Shown here in pieces: positions 10,099 to 19,223 of a stretch of DNA of 64,000 bases (position 1 is its first letter; every line of letters begins with the position of its first letter). A program made the position numbers and the translations under genes. Below the pieces are notes generated by a model that saw nothing but the letters and a program-made list of their open reading frames with translations, had not been told where the DNA came from and ran no database searches. Source of the DNA: JANNYA01 sp031422315 (GTDB lineage: Bacteria > Pseudomonadota > Gammaproteobacteria > Xanthomonadales > SZUA-5); contig JANOQN010000053.1 of assembly GCA_031422315.1 (NCBI GenBank), positions 1 through 64,000 on the forward strand, given 5' to 3'.

Positions 10099-11766
10099 AT
10101 GAAACCAACTAATAACGATAGTGCAACTGAGGCCTACTTAGAGCACGTCGAGCAGCAGAAATTCATCGATATCCTTGCCGATGGCCGAGCTTTGCGGCTC
10201 CGGCGTGGCTACATCGGGCGACCATGTTTGGTTTATCACGCAACGTTCGAGCTTGCGAGCACATGCCAGCAAAACGCCGCCCGCATCGCGGAAAGCTTCC
10301 GCAACAAAAACTACGTCGAGCTAAAAAAGCCCACGCTGCCGATCATCGAGGGCTCAGTGGCTGCCGAGCTTTTTACCGATGCGCAGAGCGCACATCCCGT
10401 GCATCGCCGCTGGCTGGCGATGCATAACGCCACCGAGGCGTACGCCACTCAGCGACTACGCGTGCTGCATTTTCCGCACGGCTTGAACTACGACGGCGAT
10501 TTAGAATTCGAGGAAATGGCGGATACGGATTTGTACGTAGGCGCGATTATTGAGGGCGATGTGCGCGTCTCTGGAATTTTGAGCCAGCTCACTTACGCCT
10601 ATCCCAGCGCGATTTTGGTCACGGGCAGCGTGCATGCTTTTAGTTTCGGCCAAGCGGACAGTCACTTCATCATCGAAGGCGATTTGCATGTGCAGCAAAC
10701 GATTTATGGCCATTACAATGATGGCGAACTTGCGGTAAAAGGCGCTGCGCACGGCGAAGTGTGGATCAGCTGCGATCACGGGATGTACGCTAATACGTAT
10801 CACTTGCCGCAGTTTTCCGAGCGTGAACTAGCGAACGCCGAGCTGCTGCACCCTGATCTACTAGTACTCGGCGACGGTGACGATGAGCCGCCCACTGCAA
10901 TGGATAGCGATCTAGTCTACACGCGCTTCGCGGCCCGCCAAACGCTACTGCGCGACCCGCAGGATGGCCCACCGGCATGGCTCACGCCCAAAGCAGTCGA
11001 CACCAGGCCACCGATTAGGGTTTTCACCGATATCGAATCGTTGGATGCGCTGCTGAAGTTGCCGGGCGTGCGTCTGGTGCCGCTGAAAACAATCACACCC
11101 AAACTGCCTGCGCTCAAAGGCCCAGTGCCGCAGCTACTCAAGCAGCTGCTAGCGCGCCTTAATGGCGAGGCGGGTGCAAAGGCGCTCGTGCTGCCGGCCG
11201 ACTTCACGCTGCCATGCGGCATCATGCCCGATGTATTCCGCCAAGCCGGCGGTTGGCGCGGTATCAGCCTGTTTTACGGCGAAGGCTCGGTGCGCCTCGC
11301 GGGCGATTTGGTGGATGATCACGAAGCATTTCCTCTGTTCTTCATTGAGGGCGATTTACACCTTCGCAGCTGGTGCCATGGCGGTAAGATGACTTTTATC
11401 GGCGGTGATCTGCATGCAAGCGGCTGCATCGTTGGCGAATACAACGACGGCCCGATGTTTGTCGGTGGCGATTTGCACGCGCCCGGCGGCTACTTTCGCC
11501 GCATCAAGCCTTACCCAGACTTGCCCAACATTTTTCCGCATCAAGTCTTTGGCAAAACCCATGCGCCGCTGTTTGATCTATACGACCTTGCAATCGACGA
11601 GGCTTGGATCAAATCGCGCATTGTGCCCGAAGTCCTTGGCAAAGCCCTGGGCGGTAGCGCACCGAAACCGCTGGTCGACGCCAAGAGCGGCGAGTTTTGG
11701 TATGAAGCCGACCGGCTAATCGCGCACTGCGCGCGGGGCTTGGCGGTGTGGAAGACGTTGGACTAA
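10099..11766 (+). CDS. GDLH-repeat, probable beta-helix protein of unknown function
   Basis: 555 residues, no signal peptide. Two halves share a repeated pattern: IIEGDLHVQQ-(I)-YGHYNDG-(V)KG-AAHGEV in the first and FIEGDLHLRS, FIGGDLHASG, VGEYNDG, VGGDLHAPGG in the second. Short Gly-Asp turns between beta strands suggest a right-handed beta-helix or polymer-forming fold, with an internal duplication. The last 80 residues (from KTHAPLFDLYD to AVWKTLD) are a separate, less repetitive domain. The start chosen has an AAGGA ribosome site; an in-frame upstream extension to 10045 lacks one. The terminal domain recurs as a frameshifted fragment at 13637-13881. I know no function; an immunity-like role is a guess from the mosaic surroundings. 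Confidence 0.8.
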   Translation: MKPTNNDSATEAYLEHVEQQKFIDILADGRALRLRRGYIGRPCLVYHATFELASTCQQNAARIAESFRNKNYVELKKPTLPIIEGSVAAELFTDAQSAHPVHRRWLAMHNATEAYATQRLRVLHFPHGLNYDGDLEFEEMADTDLYVGAIIEGDVRVSGILSQLTYAYPSAILVTGSVHAFSFGQADSHFIIEGDLHVQQTIYGHYNDGELAVKGAAHGEVWISCDHGMYANTYHLPQFSERELANAELLHPDLLVLGDGDDEPPTAMDSDLVYTRFAARQTLLRDPQDGPPAWLTPKAVDTRPPIRVFTDIESLDALLKLPGVRLVPLKTITPKLPALKGPVPQLLKQLLARLNGEAGAKALVLPADFTLPCGIMPDVFRQAGGWRGISLFYGEGSVRLAGDLVDDHEAFPLFFIEGDLHLRSWCHGGKMTFIGGDLHASGCIVGEYNDGPMFVGGDLHAPGGYFRRIKPYPDLPNIFPHQVFGKTHAPLFDLYDLAIDEAWIKSRIVPEVLGKALGGSAPKPLVDAKSGEFWYEADRLIAHCARGLAVWKTLD

Positions 11767-11826
11767 CTCAATTTGCGCTAGTCGCAGAACGGATATGGGC
11801 ACCCATGCTGATATCACACCCAAGCC

Positions 11827-13467
11827 TTACCTTACCCGCGATCCTGCCACTGGGAAGTCGTTTGTTTGGCCAAAGTTGATCGTCCAGACCAATGGCGGCG
11901 CGCTGCTGGTGCCGCTGCTGATGCGCACTTCAAACTTGGATGGCGCGGGTGCGCCGCGCCAATAGCCATGATCGCTGAGGCCGTCACCGTCGTAGTCGCC
12001 GCCAATGCTGGTGTCACCTGTGATACCGAACACCACCACCGGTGCTTCAATGGCGGTTTGGGAATCGCGGGTGCGGTGTTGGCGCGTGCCGGCCGCGGTG
12101 CGTCGTGTGGTGATATCAGTCCAGGGCGAACCTACAAAGCTGCCGGGAATCAGGAAGTCGTTAGCGAGGCCAAAGACGAACGATGAGAGCGGCGCGCCCG
12201 CGGCGTCGAATAGGCGAAAGCGCGAGTTAGCTGGGGTGACGGAGTCAGCTTCCTGCACCACGACATCAGCGATACCGTCGCCGGTGTAGTCAAATCCGGC
12301 AAGGGGAAATTGATCGCCGTTCTCGCCGATGCCGGTTTGCACGCTGCCCAGGGTTTTGTTGCTTGAGCGCAAAAACTGCAGCGTAATCGGGCCATCGCCA
12401 GCGCCGAGCGCGGGCGCGTTGAAAATAGCCAGATCGTCGATGGCGTCGCCGTCGTAGTCGCCGGCCAGCCCAACGTCGTCGCCCATTCGACCAAACACAA
12501 CCGTGCGCGGAGGAGCGAAGCTCAATCGGGAAGACAGCCGTGCGCTGAAAACAGCCGCGCCCGGGGCGCCCGGTGTCCAGACCAACGGATCGGCGATACG
12601 ATCGCCGTCTAGATCGGCACTGTCAATAAAATCGGTGGAGGGATTGCCTAAATTGAAGGTGGTTTCGGTGGCCGAGGCCGTGCCGTTCCCTAAGTTTTCC
12701 CGAATGAACCAATTGATTACCGCACCGTTCGCGCGTGCGATGGAAAAATCGGTCAGGCCATCACCCGTAAAGTCCGCCTGCACTTTGTTGATGCAGTGCG
12801 GCGGCGCAGCGGCGATGCTGGGTAGGGGTTGAGGGCTAGACGTTTCAAAACCATTGACAAACACCCGCTCAGGGCGAGTATCCACGGTCAGCACCGCGGC
12901 AGTCACGGTTCCAGTGTCAAGGTTAGCTTGATCATTAATTTGCAGAGTCCAAGTCCCGTTGAGCTCAGGCGCTGAGAAATCGCCAAACACCCCGCGCAAT
13001 GAAGTCGGGCAGCCGCCAGCATCAGAACGCCCCGGCGCGCCACGCGAAAGCGAGCGGAACGTGCCACTAGGCAAAACCGAGGCGTCCCCTAGATCCTGCA
13101 GCGCCGGCTGCAGATCCGGTCGGCCGCGGTCGCTAAAGATATAGGTGCCGCCGAAGTTGGCGGTGGTGCCGGCGAGTAGAGTGCGGGTAGTACCAAGGCG
13201 TCCGAACAGCACCATTCGGGCAATACCGCTGGGAGAGGTCAGCACCGCAGTAAGATCGCCAGCGAAGCTGTGGGTTAGACTCAGGCTAACCTCGACCGAG
13301 GTAATTTCACCGCTCAAATTGGAGGCGGCAAACGACACCGTTCGGCCGGCTGGATCGTTGTCTGGAATGGCGCCGGTGTTGGTGCCATTAAAGCTGACGG
13401 GCACCGCCGATACTGCGCTCGCCAGGCTGAGTAAAATTAGGCCAAAAATACCGTTTAAGATTCGCAC
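11827..13467 (-). CDS. Exported protein with P/Homo B domain and FG-GAP repeats
   Basis: 546 residues from a GTG preceded by GGAG at 6 bp; a TTG at 13479 is an alternative. Order: signal peptide (IFGLILLSLASAVSA), a proprotein-convertase P domain (about residues 25-195, ending GTWTLQINDQANLDTGTV), the motif VFVNGFE (202-208), then about six FG-GAP/VCBS calcium-binding units such as DFTGDGLTDF, DLDGDRIADP, DYDGDAIDDL, DYTGDGIADV and DYDGDGLSDH. FG-GAP arrays form beta-propellers, so this is probably an extracellular binding or structural protein. The P domain is the same type found at the end of the subtilase at 61.8 kb. No catalytic domain is visible. It sits between the intact GDLH gene and its fragment. 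Confidence 0.88.
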   Translation of the reverse strand: MRILNGIFGLILLSLASAVSAVPVSFNGTNTGAIPDNDPAGRTVSFAASNLSGEITSVEVSLSLTHSFAGDLTAVLTSPSGIARMVLFGRLGTTRTLLAGTTANFGGTYIFSDRGRPDLQPALQDLGDASVLPSGTFRSLSRGAPGRSDAGGCPTSLRGVFGDFSAPELNGTWTLQINDQANLDTGTVTAAVLTVDTRPERVFVNGFETSSPQPLPSIAAAPPHCINKVQADFTGDGLTDFSIARANGAVINWFIRENLGNGTASATETTFNLGNPSTDFIDSADLDGDRIADPLVWTPGAPGAAVFSARLSSRLSFAPPRTVVFGRMGDDVGLAGDYDGDAIDDLAIFNAPALGAGDGPITLQFLRSSNKTLGSVQTGIGENGDQFPLAGFDYTGDGIADVVVQEADSVTPANSRFRLFDAAGAPLSSFVFGLANDFLIPGSFVGSPWTDITTRRTAAGTRQHRTRDSQTAIEAPVVVFGITGDTSIGGDYDGDGLSDHGYWRGAPAPSKFEVRISSGTSSAPPLVWTINFGQTNDFPVAGSRVR

Positions 13468-13636
13468 TGTGTGCTCCAAAAATTTGTTTGTGCAAGGAGG
13501 AACGTGCAGAGAATGCCGTCATGGCTTCTGGCCCAGCCTCAGTGTAGTGCTGGTAAGGATACCGGAAAAAAAACAATCTCAGCCGCTAAGATCGCACGCA
13601 AAGGACTGAGGGGATATTCCCTTACCTACGACTTGC

Positions 13637-13881
13637 CCCAGACTTGCCCGACATCTTTCCGCATCAAGTATTTGGCAAAAACCCACGCGCCGCTGTTTGA
13701 TCTATACGACCCCGCAATCAACGAGGCTTGGATCAAAGCGCGCTTTCTGCCCGAAGTGCTCGGCAAAGCCTTAGGCGGTAGCGCACCGAAGCCGCTGGTC
13801 AACGGCAAGGGTGGTGAGTTTTGGTATGAAGCCGACCGCCTGCTCGCGCACTGCGCGCGGGGCTTGGCGGTGTGGAAGACG
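13637..13881 (+). pseudogene. Truncated, frameshifted second copy of the 3' end of the GDLH gene
   Basis: These 245 bp align end to end with 11514-11757 (244 bp). By hand I count about 23 mismatches, roughly 90 percent identity, plus one extra A in the run at 13677-13681, which shifts the frame. After the shift the frame reads THAPLFDLYDPAINEAWIK through AVWKTQ, matching the C-terminal domain of the intact gene. Many differences are synonymous, so the copy was probably once part of a functional paralogue. The 5' part of that paralogue is gone, and similarity stops just before the original stop codon. Confidence 0.85.
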
Positions 13882-13883
13882 CA

Positions 13884-14008
13884 GGGCCAATGCACTGGAA
13901 ATTACGTTAGCCGCGGCGGCTTTGCAAATCATTATTGACTATCACATCGCTGAGCTCGGCGCCTTCGAAAGTGCCGAGCGCGCCTGGCTTAATCCAGTCG
14001 TAGACTAG
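13884..14008 (+). pseudogene. Possible second gene-end remnant
   Basis: Directly after the GDLH copy a different frame reads ALEITLAAAALQIIIDYH and continues to ERAWLNPVVD before a TAG. The residue mix looks protein-like and ends as a C-terminus would, but there is no start and no family that I recognise. It suggests that the interval is a mosaic of gene tails. Chance is possible. Confidence 0.25.
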
Positions 14009-14034
14009 GGGCTGCTGTAGGCGTTGGGAGCTGC

Positions 14035-15126
14035 TTACTGCGGCACCAGCTCAACGCGCCGATTTTTCGCGCGTCCTGGCTCATCTGCGTTACTGGCAAC
14101 GGGGGCTAAGTCGGCCACACCGAAAGCCAACAAACGCGCTGCAGCAATGCTGTGTTGGCTTGCCAAAGCAGCAATGACCGCTTCGGCGCGGCGTTTGGAC
14201 AGGGCGATATTGCTGTCCAGACTGCCTTGATTGTCGGTATGCCCGACCACGCGCAGTTTGAGCGCTGGATTGCTCTTAAGCAGCTTGGCGATTTCCTCCA
14301 GCGCTGGTTTGGATTCGATTTTCAGCACATCTTTTCCAGTATCAAACAAGATGCCGTAAAGCGCCACACGCCCGGTGCTGGCCATGGCTTTGGACATCTC
14401 TGAGGCGCTGACCGTCACCATGTTTTGCGCCATCGCAGCTACGTCAACAATATCTAATGCAGCGTAAGTGCCGCGCTGGGCTTTGAAGGTGCGGTTTTCT
14501 TTTTCCCATTGCACGACCACCAGATGCACGTAGGTTGTTTGCCCGCCCTGTTGGCGCTGCGCCGATAGCGTGTGCAGATTGGTCAAAGGCGCTGAGTACA
14601 TGACGAACAGGCTGCGCGATGTGCTGATCGGCGAATTGATCGCTGAATAGGGTGCCAAGTAGCCGTTCCATTTACCTGCCTTAGTGTCTTTGCTGGAGTC
14701 ATACAACAGGGTGAAGCCTTGCGCTTCCAGCTCAGTGGCGTAGTTGCGAAACACCTCCACGCTGGTAGCGTCGCCTGCTGACTCGTACCAAATACTCGTG
14801 CGCTCACCCTCGGCCACGATGGGTTCGCTAATAAATTCCCTTTTTTTACGGGTCAGATTGAATCTGGCGAATGTGGAGGTGGGAATGTCCACGCTGTCGA
14901 AGCGTTTTTTGTCATAGCTCACGATCACCGATCCCGCAAAACGCTTCAAAGCCGGATGATCTTGCGCGCCCGGCATATCTTGTGCGAAGGCCATCTGCCC
15001 GAGCAGAAAGCTTATGCAAGCGATGAGTATCGCTCGATTGAGCGGCATCAGTCGAGCGCGCCATAAGCTCCGCAAGTTCAACAAAGATGCTGGAAAGTTA
15101 ATGAAGAAATTCGAGCTGAGCTTCAT
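14035..15126 (-). CDS. OmpA family protein
   Basis: 363 residues if started at 15126, which has a GGGTG ribosome-like site. An internal ATG at 15048 (337 residues) puts the signal peptide (AILIACISFLLGQMAFAQ) right at the N-terminus and may be the real start. Residues about 50-250 form a region I cannot assign; it resembles the DUF4892 type (a FNLTRKKREF and EVFRNYATELEAQGFTLLYD pattern). The last 110 residues are a canonical OmpA peptidoglycan-binding domain: ILFDTGKDVLK, LKLRVVGHTDNQGS, LSKRRAEAV and AKNRRVEL. It probably anchors to the wall in the periplasm or outer membrane. It is a single gene on its strand. Confidence 0.9.
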   Translation of the reverse strand: MKLSSNFFINFPASLLNLRSLWRARLMPLNRAILIACISFLLGQMAFAQDMPGAQDHPALKRFAGSVIVSYDKKRFDSVDIPTSTFARFNLTRKKREFISEPIVAEGERTSIWYESAGDATSVEVFRNYATELEAQGFTLLYDSSKDTKAGKWNGYLAPYSAINSPISTSRSLFVMYSAPLTNLHTLSAQRQQGGQTTYVHLVVVQWEKENRTFKAQRGTYAALDIVDVAAMAQNMVTVSASEMSKAMASTGRVALYGILFDTGKDVLKIESKPALEEIAKLLKSNPALKLRVVGHTDNQGSLDSNIALSKRRAEAVIAALASQHSIAAARLLAFGVADLAPVASNADEPGRAKNRRVELVPQ

Positions 15127-15221
15127 CTTTTATCACCCTTAGACTTGAATGCGGGATTGGGAAAGGTGCTTAGCCTAACCGCTTTAGTGCAGTGGCATCA
15201 GCACCTTATGCTTAACCTACC

Positions 15222-15830
15222 TCAAAGCGCGCCTTCATCCTCATCCGCATCACTTCTAAATCTCGGCAGCCATTCCAGCAGCTGCTGTAGCCGCAGATTC
15301 GGGTTTGGCATTTCCAACAAGCGCTGGCGCTCGATGAGCTCAAGCGGCAGCACTTCCGCCAAGCGATAGCTTATCCAGGCCGCATTATCGAGCAGCTCAG
15401 GGTTGAGCTTTTGGGTTTGCTTAGTGGCGTTAAAATAGCCGGCGACTAGTTCGGCCAGCAGTGAAAATTCCGGCGGCACTGGATGAACAGGCTCTGCTTC
15501 AAGCAATCTAAAGCTGGCAATGCTCAAGCCGTTATCGCGCGCGGTGACGGATTCGACGTGAAAGCGCTCGCCGCCTTCTGCCTCTATTCCCAAAAGGCCA
15601 TCCGGCAACGTGTAAAAATCGACGATGTGCGCTTTGGTGCCAGTGGCGCACACCGCGGGCTTACCGTCGTCACCGTCTAACCTAGCGCAGATGCCAAACG
15701 GCAGCGAGTAGCGCGTGCATTCGCGCACCATATCGGTGTAGCGCGGCTCGAAGATGCGCAAGCTTTGCCGGCCACCCGGGTTGAGTACCAGGTTCAACGG
15801 AAATAGGATGATTTCGTTGGCTTTGAGCAT
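15222..15830 (-). CDS. LON substrate-binding domain protein (no protease domain)
   Basis: 202 residues matching the N-terminal substrate-binding domain of Lon protease: ILFPLNLVLNPGGRQSLRIF, then EPRYTDMVREC, and a helical C-terminal half (LAEVLPLELIERQRLLE). There is no AAA or Ser-Lys protease part, as in the free-standing family of about 200 residues common in proteobacteria. Function is unknown. The ATG at 15830 is chosen; a GTG at 15839 overlapping the mpl stop is possible. Its start lies at the mpl stop codon, so it is translationally linked to mpl. Confidence 0.9.
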   Translation of the reverse strand: MLKANEIILFPLNLVLNPGGRQSLRIFEPRYTDMVRECTRYSLPFGICARLDGDDGKPAVCATGTKAHIVDFYTLPDGLLGIEAEGGERFHVESVTARDNGLSIASFRLLEAEPVHPVPPEFSLLAELVAGYFNATKQTQKLNPELLDNAAWISYRLAEVLPLELIERQRLLEMPNPNLRLQQLLEWLPRFRSDADEDEGAL

Positions 15831-15832
15831 CG

Positions 15833-17212
15833 TTAGCACTCGCTTTTTGTGGCTGCGCGGCTTTGTGCCACAAACTGCGCCTGTATGCCGTCAAAGCCGC
15901 CATTACTCATAAATAACACCACCGCATCGGCTTGTACCGCACTGGCTAGCGCCGCGAGTAATTCAGGCGTACTCGGAAAAACATGCGCGCGCTGCGCCAA
16001 CGCGCCAAGCGCGCGCGCGGCGTCCCAACGCAGCTCGGGCTTTGCGAGCATCCACACCTGATCGGCAGCGCTTAAAGAATCGCCCAGCGCATGGCTCATA
16101 ACCCCCAATCGCATGGTGTTGCTGCGCGGCTCCAACACCGCGTGCAGCGTGCGGTCTGGATAGCGCGCGCGCAATGCCGCCAGCGTGGTCTTGATTGCCG
16201 TAGGGTGATGTGCAAAATCATCGAATATGTCCACCCCGGCTACGTTGGCTAAAAGTTCAAGCCGACGTTTTGGCGGCTGAAAGCTCGCTAGCGCGGCCAT
16301 CGCGACTTTGGGGTCAACGCCATAAGCGTGCGCTGCGGCTAGCGCTGCCAGCGCGTTTGCCAAATTATGCTGGCCAAGCAAACCCCAGCTAACGTCACCC
16401 TGGCTTTGTTGTTTGTAAAACACCTCAAAATGCGAGCCATCAAGGCTCAGTGGCTTGATAAACCAATCAAATGAAGCATCTTTCAAGCTAAATTGACTTA
16501 ACTGGCTATAGCAACCCATCTGCAATACCCGCGTGATGTGGCTATCGTCTGCATTGACAATCAACCAGCCCTGACCAGGAATCGTGCGCACCAAATGGTG
16601 AAACTGCCGCTCGATCGCTTCTATATCCGGAAAGATATCCGCGTGATCAAACTCTAAATTGTTCAAAATGGCGATGTTGGGGCGGTAGTGCACGAATTTG
16701 GATCGCTTATCGAAAAACGCGGTGTCGTATTCATCCGCTTCAATCACGAACGCAGCGCCGGTGCCGAGCCTGGCCGATACGCCAAAGTTTTGCGGCACGC
16801 CGCCAACCAAAAAACCCGGCTCCAAGCCTGCGCTTTGTAAAATCCACGCCAGAATACTGGTGGTCGTGGTTTTGCCGTGCGTACCGGCAACTGCCAGCAC
16901 GTCGCGCTTTGCTAACACATGTTCGGCCAGCCACTGCGGCCCGCTCACATAAGGTACGCGCTGATTGAGCACTGCTTCAATCAGCGGATTGCCACGCGAC
17001 AGCGCATTGCCAATCACCGCCAAATCAAGCCCGGGGCGCAAATGCTCCGGCAAATAACCCGGTTCCAGCGCGATGCCGAGCGCGCTTAACTGCGTACTCA
17101 TGGGCGGATACACGTTTTGATCCGAGCCGCTGACACTAAAGCCCTGTTCGCGCGCCAAAACGGCCAAGCCGCCCATAAAAGTACCGCAAATACCGAGAAT
17201 GTGAAGCTGCAT
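15833..17212 (-). CDS. mpl: UDP-N-acetylmuramate:L-alanyl-gamma-D-glutamyl-meso-diaminopimelate ligase
   Basis: 459 residues. Mpl joins recycled murein tripeptide to UDP-MurNAc, saving cell-wall peptide. Seen: N-terminal Rossmann-like MQLHILGICGTFMGGLA, ATP-binding GTHGKTTTTS (110-119), ligase centre IEADEYDTAFFDKR and the C-terminal domain with FDDFAHHPTAI. The combination with GICGTFMGG separates it from MurC. It is the first gene of a pair with the LON-domain gene. Mpl is limited to bacteria with meso-DAP and recycling, which agrees with the MurE in this window. Confidence 0.96.
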   Translation of the reverse strand: MQLHILGICGTFMGGLAVLAREQGFSVSGSDQNVYPPMSTQLSALGIALEPGYLPEHLRPGLDLAVIGNALSRGNPLIEAVLNQRVPYVSGPQWLAEHVLAKRDVLAVAGTHGKTTTTSILAWILQSAGLEPGFLVGGVPQNFGVSARLGTGAAFVIEADEYDTAFFDKRSKFVHYRPNIAILNNLEFDHADIFPDIEAIERQFHHLVRTIPGQGWLIVNADDSHITRVLQMGCYSQLSQFSLKDASFDWFIKPLSLDGSHFEVFYKQQSQGDVSWGLLGQHNLANALAALAAAHAYGVDPKVAMAALASFQPPKRRLELLANVAGVDIFDDFAHHPTAIKTTLAALRARYPDRTLHAVLEPRSNTMRLGVMSHALGDSLSAADQVWMLAKPELRWDAARALGALAQRAHVFPSTPELLAALASAVQADAVVLFMSNGGFDGIQAQFVAQSRAATKSEC

Positions 17213-17361
17213 GAGAGTGGGTTGCTCGAATAATGAGAGGAATCGGCGCTGCTTTAACGACTAACAATAGTCAATCAAAAGACGGCCTTTATGCAATTGA
17301 ACAGTGAATTGCAATTTAGCAGGGCGTACTGCGGATACATCGAGCTTTCGCCAGCTGCATG

Positions 17362-17679
17362 TTATTCGAGATAGAAGTCTCTCACGACGGCTTCTTGGCG
17401 CTTGAAATTGCACGACACCAAAAATCCATAATAGTCGCTAGTTCCGCCGTCAATTGCTTCGCCCGGACTTGCGTTTGAGCGAAAATCGCAGGATCCGTCC
17501 GCGTTTGCGCGTACAAGTTCAGGGTAGGTCTGGCTCTTTCGCTTGGCTTGGAGCGAATGATCCTCATATTTAAGATGCGCAGTTGCCCAAGCCAGTGAGC
17601 CATCGTTGTCCGCTGCCGCGGCGCTTACATTAGAAAAAAAGATCAACACAACAGCGCGAATTAATGGTTTGAATTTCAC
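17362..17679 (-). CDS. Small exported protein, unknown
   Basis: 105 residues from a GTG start. The N-terminus (IRAVVLIFFSNVSAAAA) is a Sec signal peptide. The mature part of about 80 residues has two cysteines (SCDF and VSCNF) that could form a disulfide. It matches no family I know. The start lacks a strong ribosome site. Next gene upstream on the same strand is the DUF4275 protein, whose stop is 41 bp before this start, so they may form a pair. Confidence 0.65.
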   Translation of the reverse strand: MKFKPLIRAVVLIFFSNVSAAAADNDGSLAWATAHLKYEDHSLQAKRKSQTYPELVRANADGSCDFRSNASPGEAIDGGTSDYYGFLVSCNFKRQEAVVRDFYLE

Positions 17680-17720
17680 TTAAATTTGGTCTTAAAGAAA
17701 AGATTGCGAAGAACGCGTTA

Positions 17721-18191
17721 TTACCACCATCCTTTGAGCCGAGCCGCTTCAGCTTCCTGCGCCTTGCGTAGACGTGCGTGATTGACTTGATTCAATTCCT
17801 CAAACTGACTATGAAAAGCGAAATATGGGCCTAACCATCCATCTTCATGGGTAAACGCCATCGTCCAAGCGAGATTGGGCGGAAAAACATAATAGTCAAA
17901 TAGCGAACACGTTTCCGGTAGTAGGTTAGTCACAAACGCAATTTTTCGATCATTTGATAAGACAATATATTCAAACGCTTGCTGCTGTTGATATTTCTCC
18001 AAGGCCTTGATTCCACCAATGCTTGGGTATCTTCCTGCACTGAAGATACGCCAAAGGAAATCTTTGGAATTGACACCGCGCCGGTCCTTTCCAAATGCTT
18101 TAAGCCAATTGTCTACCAAGGTTGACGTTTCTTCCTCGGAAAATTGGCGCGTAATACCACCGGGCTGCACTTTGAGTTCTCGGTTTCGCAT
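17721..18191 (-). CDS. DUF4275 family protein
   Basis: 156 residues, soluble. The pattern fits DUF4275: WLKAFGKD near residue 30, DFLWRIFSAG, a middle hydrophobic strand (FEYIVLSNDRKIAFV) and the most characteristic block WTMAFTHEDGWLGPYFA. The C-terminal 25 residues are charged helix. The family is known mainly from Firmicutes and has no proven function. The gene is isolated from housekeeping neighbours and followed by a small exported protein. A horizontally acquired single gene is plausible but base composition looks unremarkable. Confidence 0.75.
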   Translation of the reverse strand: MRNRELKVQPGGITRQFSEEETSTLVDNWLKAFGKDRRGVNSKDFLWRIFSAGRYPSIGGIKALEKYQQQQAFEYIVLSNDRKIAFVTNLLPETCSLFDYYVFPPNLAWTMAFTHEDGWLGPYFAFHSQFEELNQVNHARLRKAQEAEAARLKGWW

Positions 18192-18356
18192 GGCCTTTCC
18201 CTCTAAACCGATCTTGGCGCGCGGATTCGCTTTGCAATCGGGCTTCGTGCCAGACCAAGCAATCGGCGGATAGCGTAGTACAAAACTAGCGCGGCGTTCT
18301 CAATGCCAAGCACCAGGTGGTTTATGTCATATTTTAAGAGGCTGGCCCAGGAGCCA

Positions 18357-18878
18357 CTAACCCACACCCGGCACCGAAAGCCCTCGCGCTAACGAAACTT
18401 GCAGGCTATACATCGCCAGAGCAATCAGCGTGGCCTGCCACAGCGGCAGCCCCAGCGCAGCTTTTAGAATATGGGCAAGCACCGCGACAAACCAGAAGAT
18501 CAGCGTCAGTAGCATCAGTCCGAAAAAACCTGTCAACACAGGCCCAAGTGATGTACCGGTAGATTGATAAATCGCCCCGATGACAATCGCCATACAGAAC
18601 ATGACCGCGCTGGCGCCAGTTGCAGCAATCGCGCTTTGCAAAAATCTGGGCTGCGCGCGCTTGAGCCAAAACAGCGCGGCTAGCATCACTAGCATTAGCA
18701 CCTCGCCTGCCAGCGTGCGCAGCAGGCTGTCGCTAGTGACAAACATCGAGTGCGCGAGTGCGCCGAGGGCGCAGTTAATGCTAAACAACAGTGCAAACAG
18801 CGCATTGGACACCGGTAAATCAGCGGGCGTGCGCCGAAGCTGCAAAAGCTCCAGAAAAAACATCACCAAATTAGTCAT
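18357..18878 (-). CDS. Integral membrane protein, unknown (Yip1-like topology)
   Basis: 173 residues with about five hydrophobic segments (NALFALLFSINCALGALA, AGEVLMLVMLAALFWL, AIAATGASAVMFCMAIVIGA, GFFGLMLLTLIFWFVAVLA, TLIALAMYSLQVSLA). A GTG at 18890 is an alternative start. The arrangement resembles small Yip1-type proteins of proteobacteria, but I see no decisive motif. It is divergent from the TusA-like gene with 33 bp between starts. Confidence 0.72.
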   Translation of the reverse strand: MTNLVMFFLELLQLRRTPADLPVSNALFALLFSINCALGALAHSMFVTSDSLLRTLAGEVLMLVMLAALFWLKRAQPRFLQSAIAATGASAVMFCMAIVIGAIYQSTGTSLGPVLTGFFGLMLLTLIFWFVAVLAHILKAALGLPLWQATLIALAMYSLQVSLARGLSVPGVG

Positions 18879-18911
18879 GGTTCGAGTCACGCATTTCGCT
18901 ACGATGCGCCG

Positions 18912-19166
18912 ATGATAAGTCCATTTAACCCCGAACCACCCGCTGGCGCGCGAATTGTTGATGCGCGCGGCGAGCTTTGCCCATGGCCGCTATTGCGAGC
19001 GAAAGCGGCGCTAGGCGAGCTTGAGCCAGGTGCACAGATTGCGGTTTATGCAGACGATCCACTTGCAGGGCTTGACTTGCGCGCGCTTTGCGAACGGGCG
19101 GGCCATGCGCTGCTAGCCTGCGTCGAGAATTCTGGGCAGGTTTATGTGTTGATCGCGAAGGTTTGA
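18912..19166 (+). CDS. TusA/SirA-type sulfur carrier protein
   Basis: 84 residues. The motif VDARGELCPWPLLRAK contains the family CPxP box with the sulfur-accepting cysteine at residue 23. The later PGAQIAVYADDPLAGLDLR matches the second half of the alpha-beta fold. Family members relay persulfide sulfur to tRNA 2-thiolation (TusA) or other acceptors. Because paralogues differ in role and no tus genes are nearby, I leave the symbol blank. Single gene between two minus-strand genes. Confidence 0.9.
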   Translation: MISPFNPEPPAGARIVDARGELCPWPLLRAKAALGELEPGAQIAVYADDPLAGLDLRALCERAGHALLACVENSGQVYVLIAKV

Positions 19167-19223
19167 CTCGGAGTAGTACTGTTCAATTGAGCGGTTTTAT
19201 ACTTTGATCGCTGAGGTTGGTGC

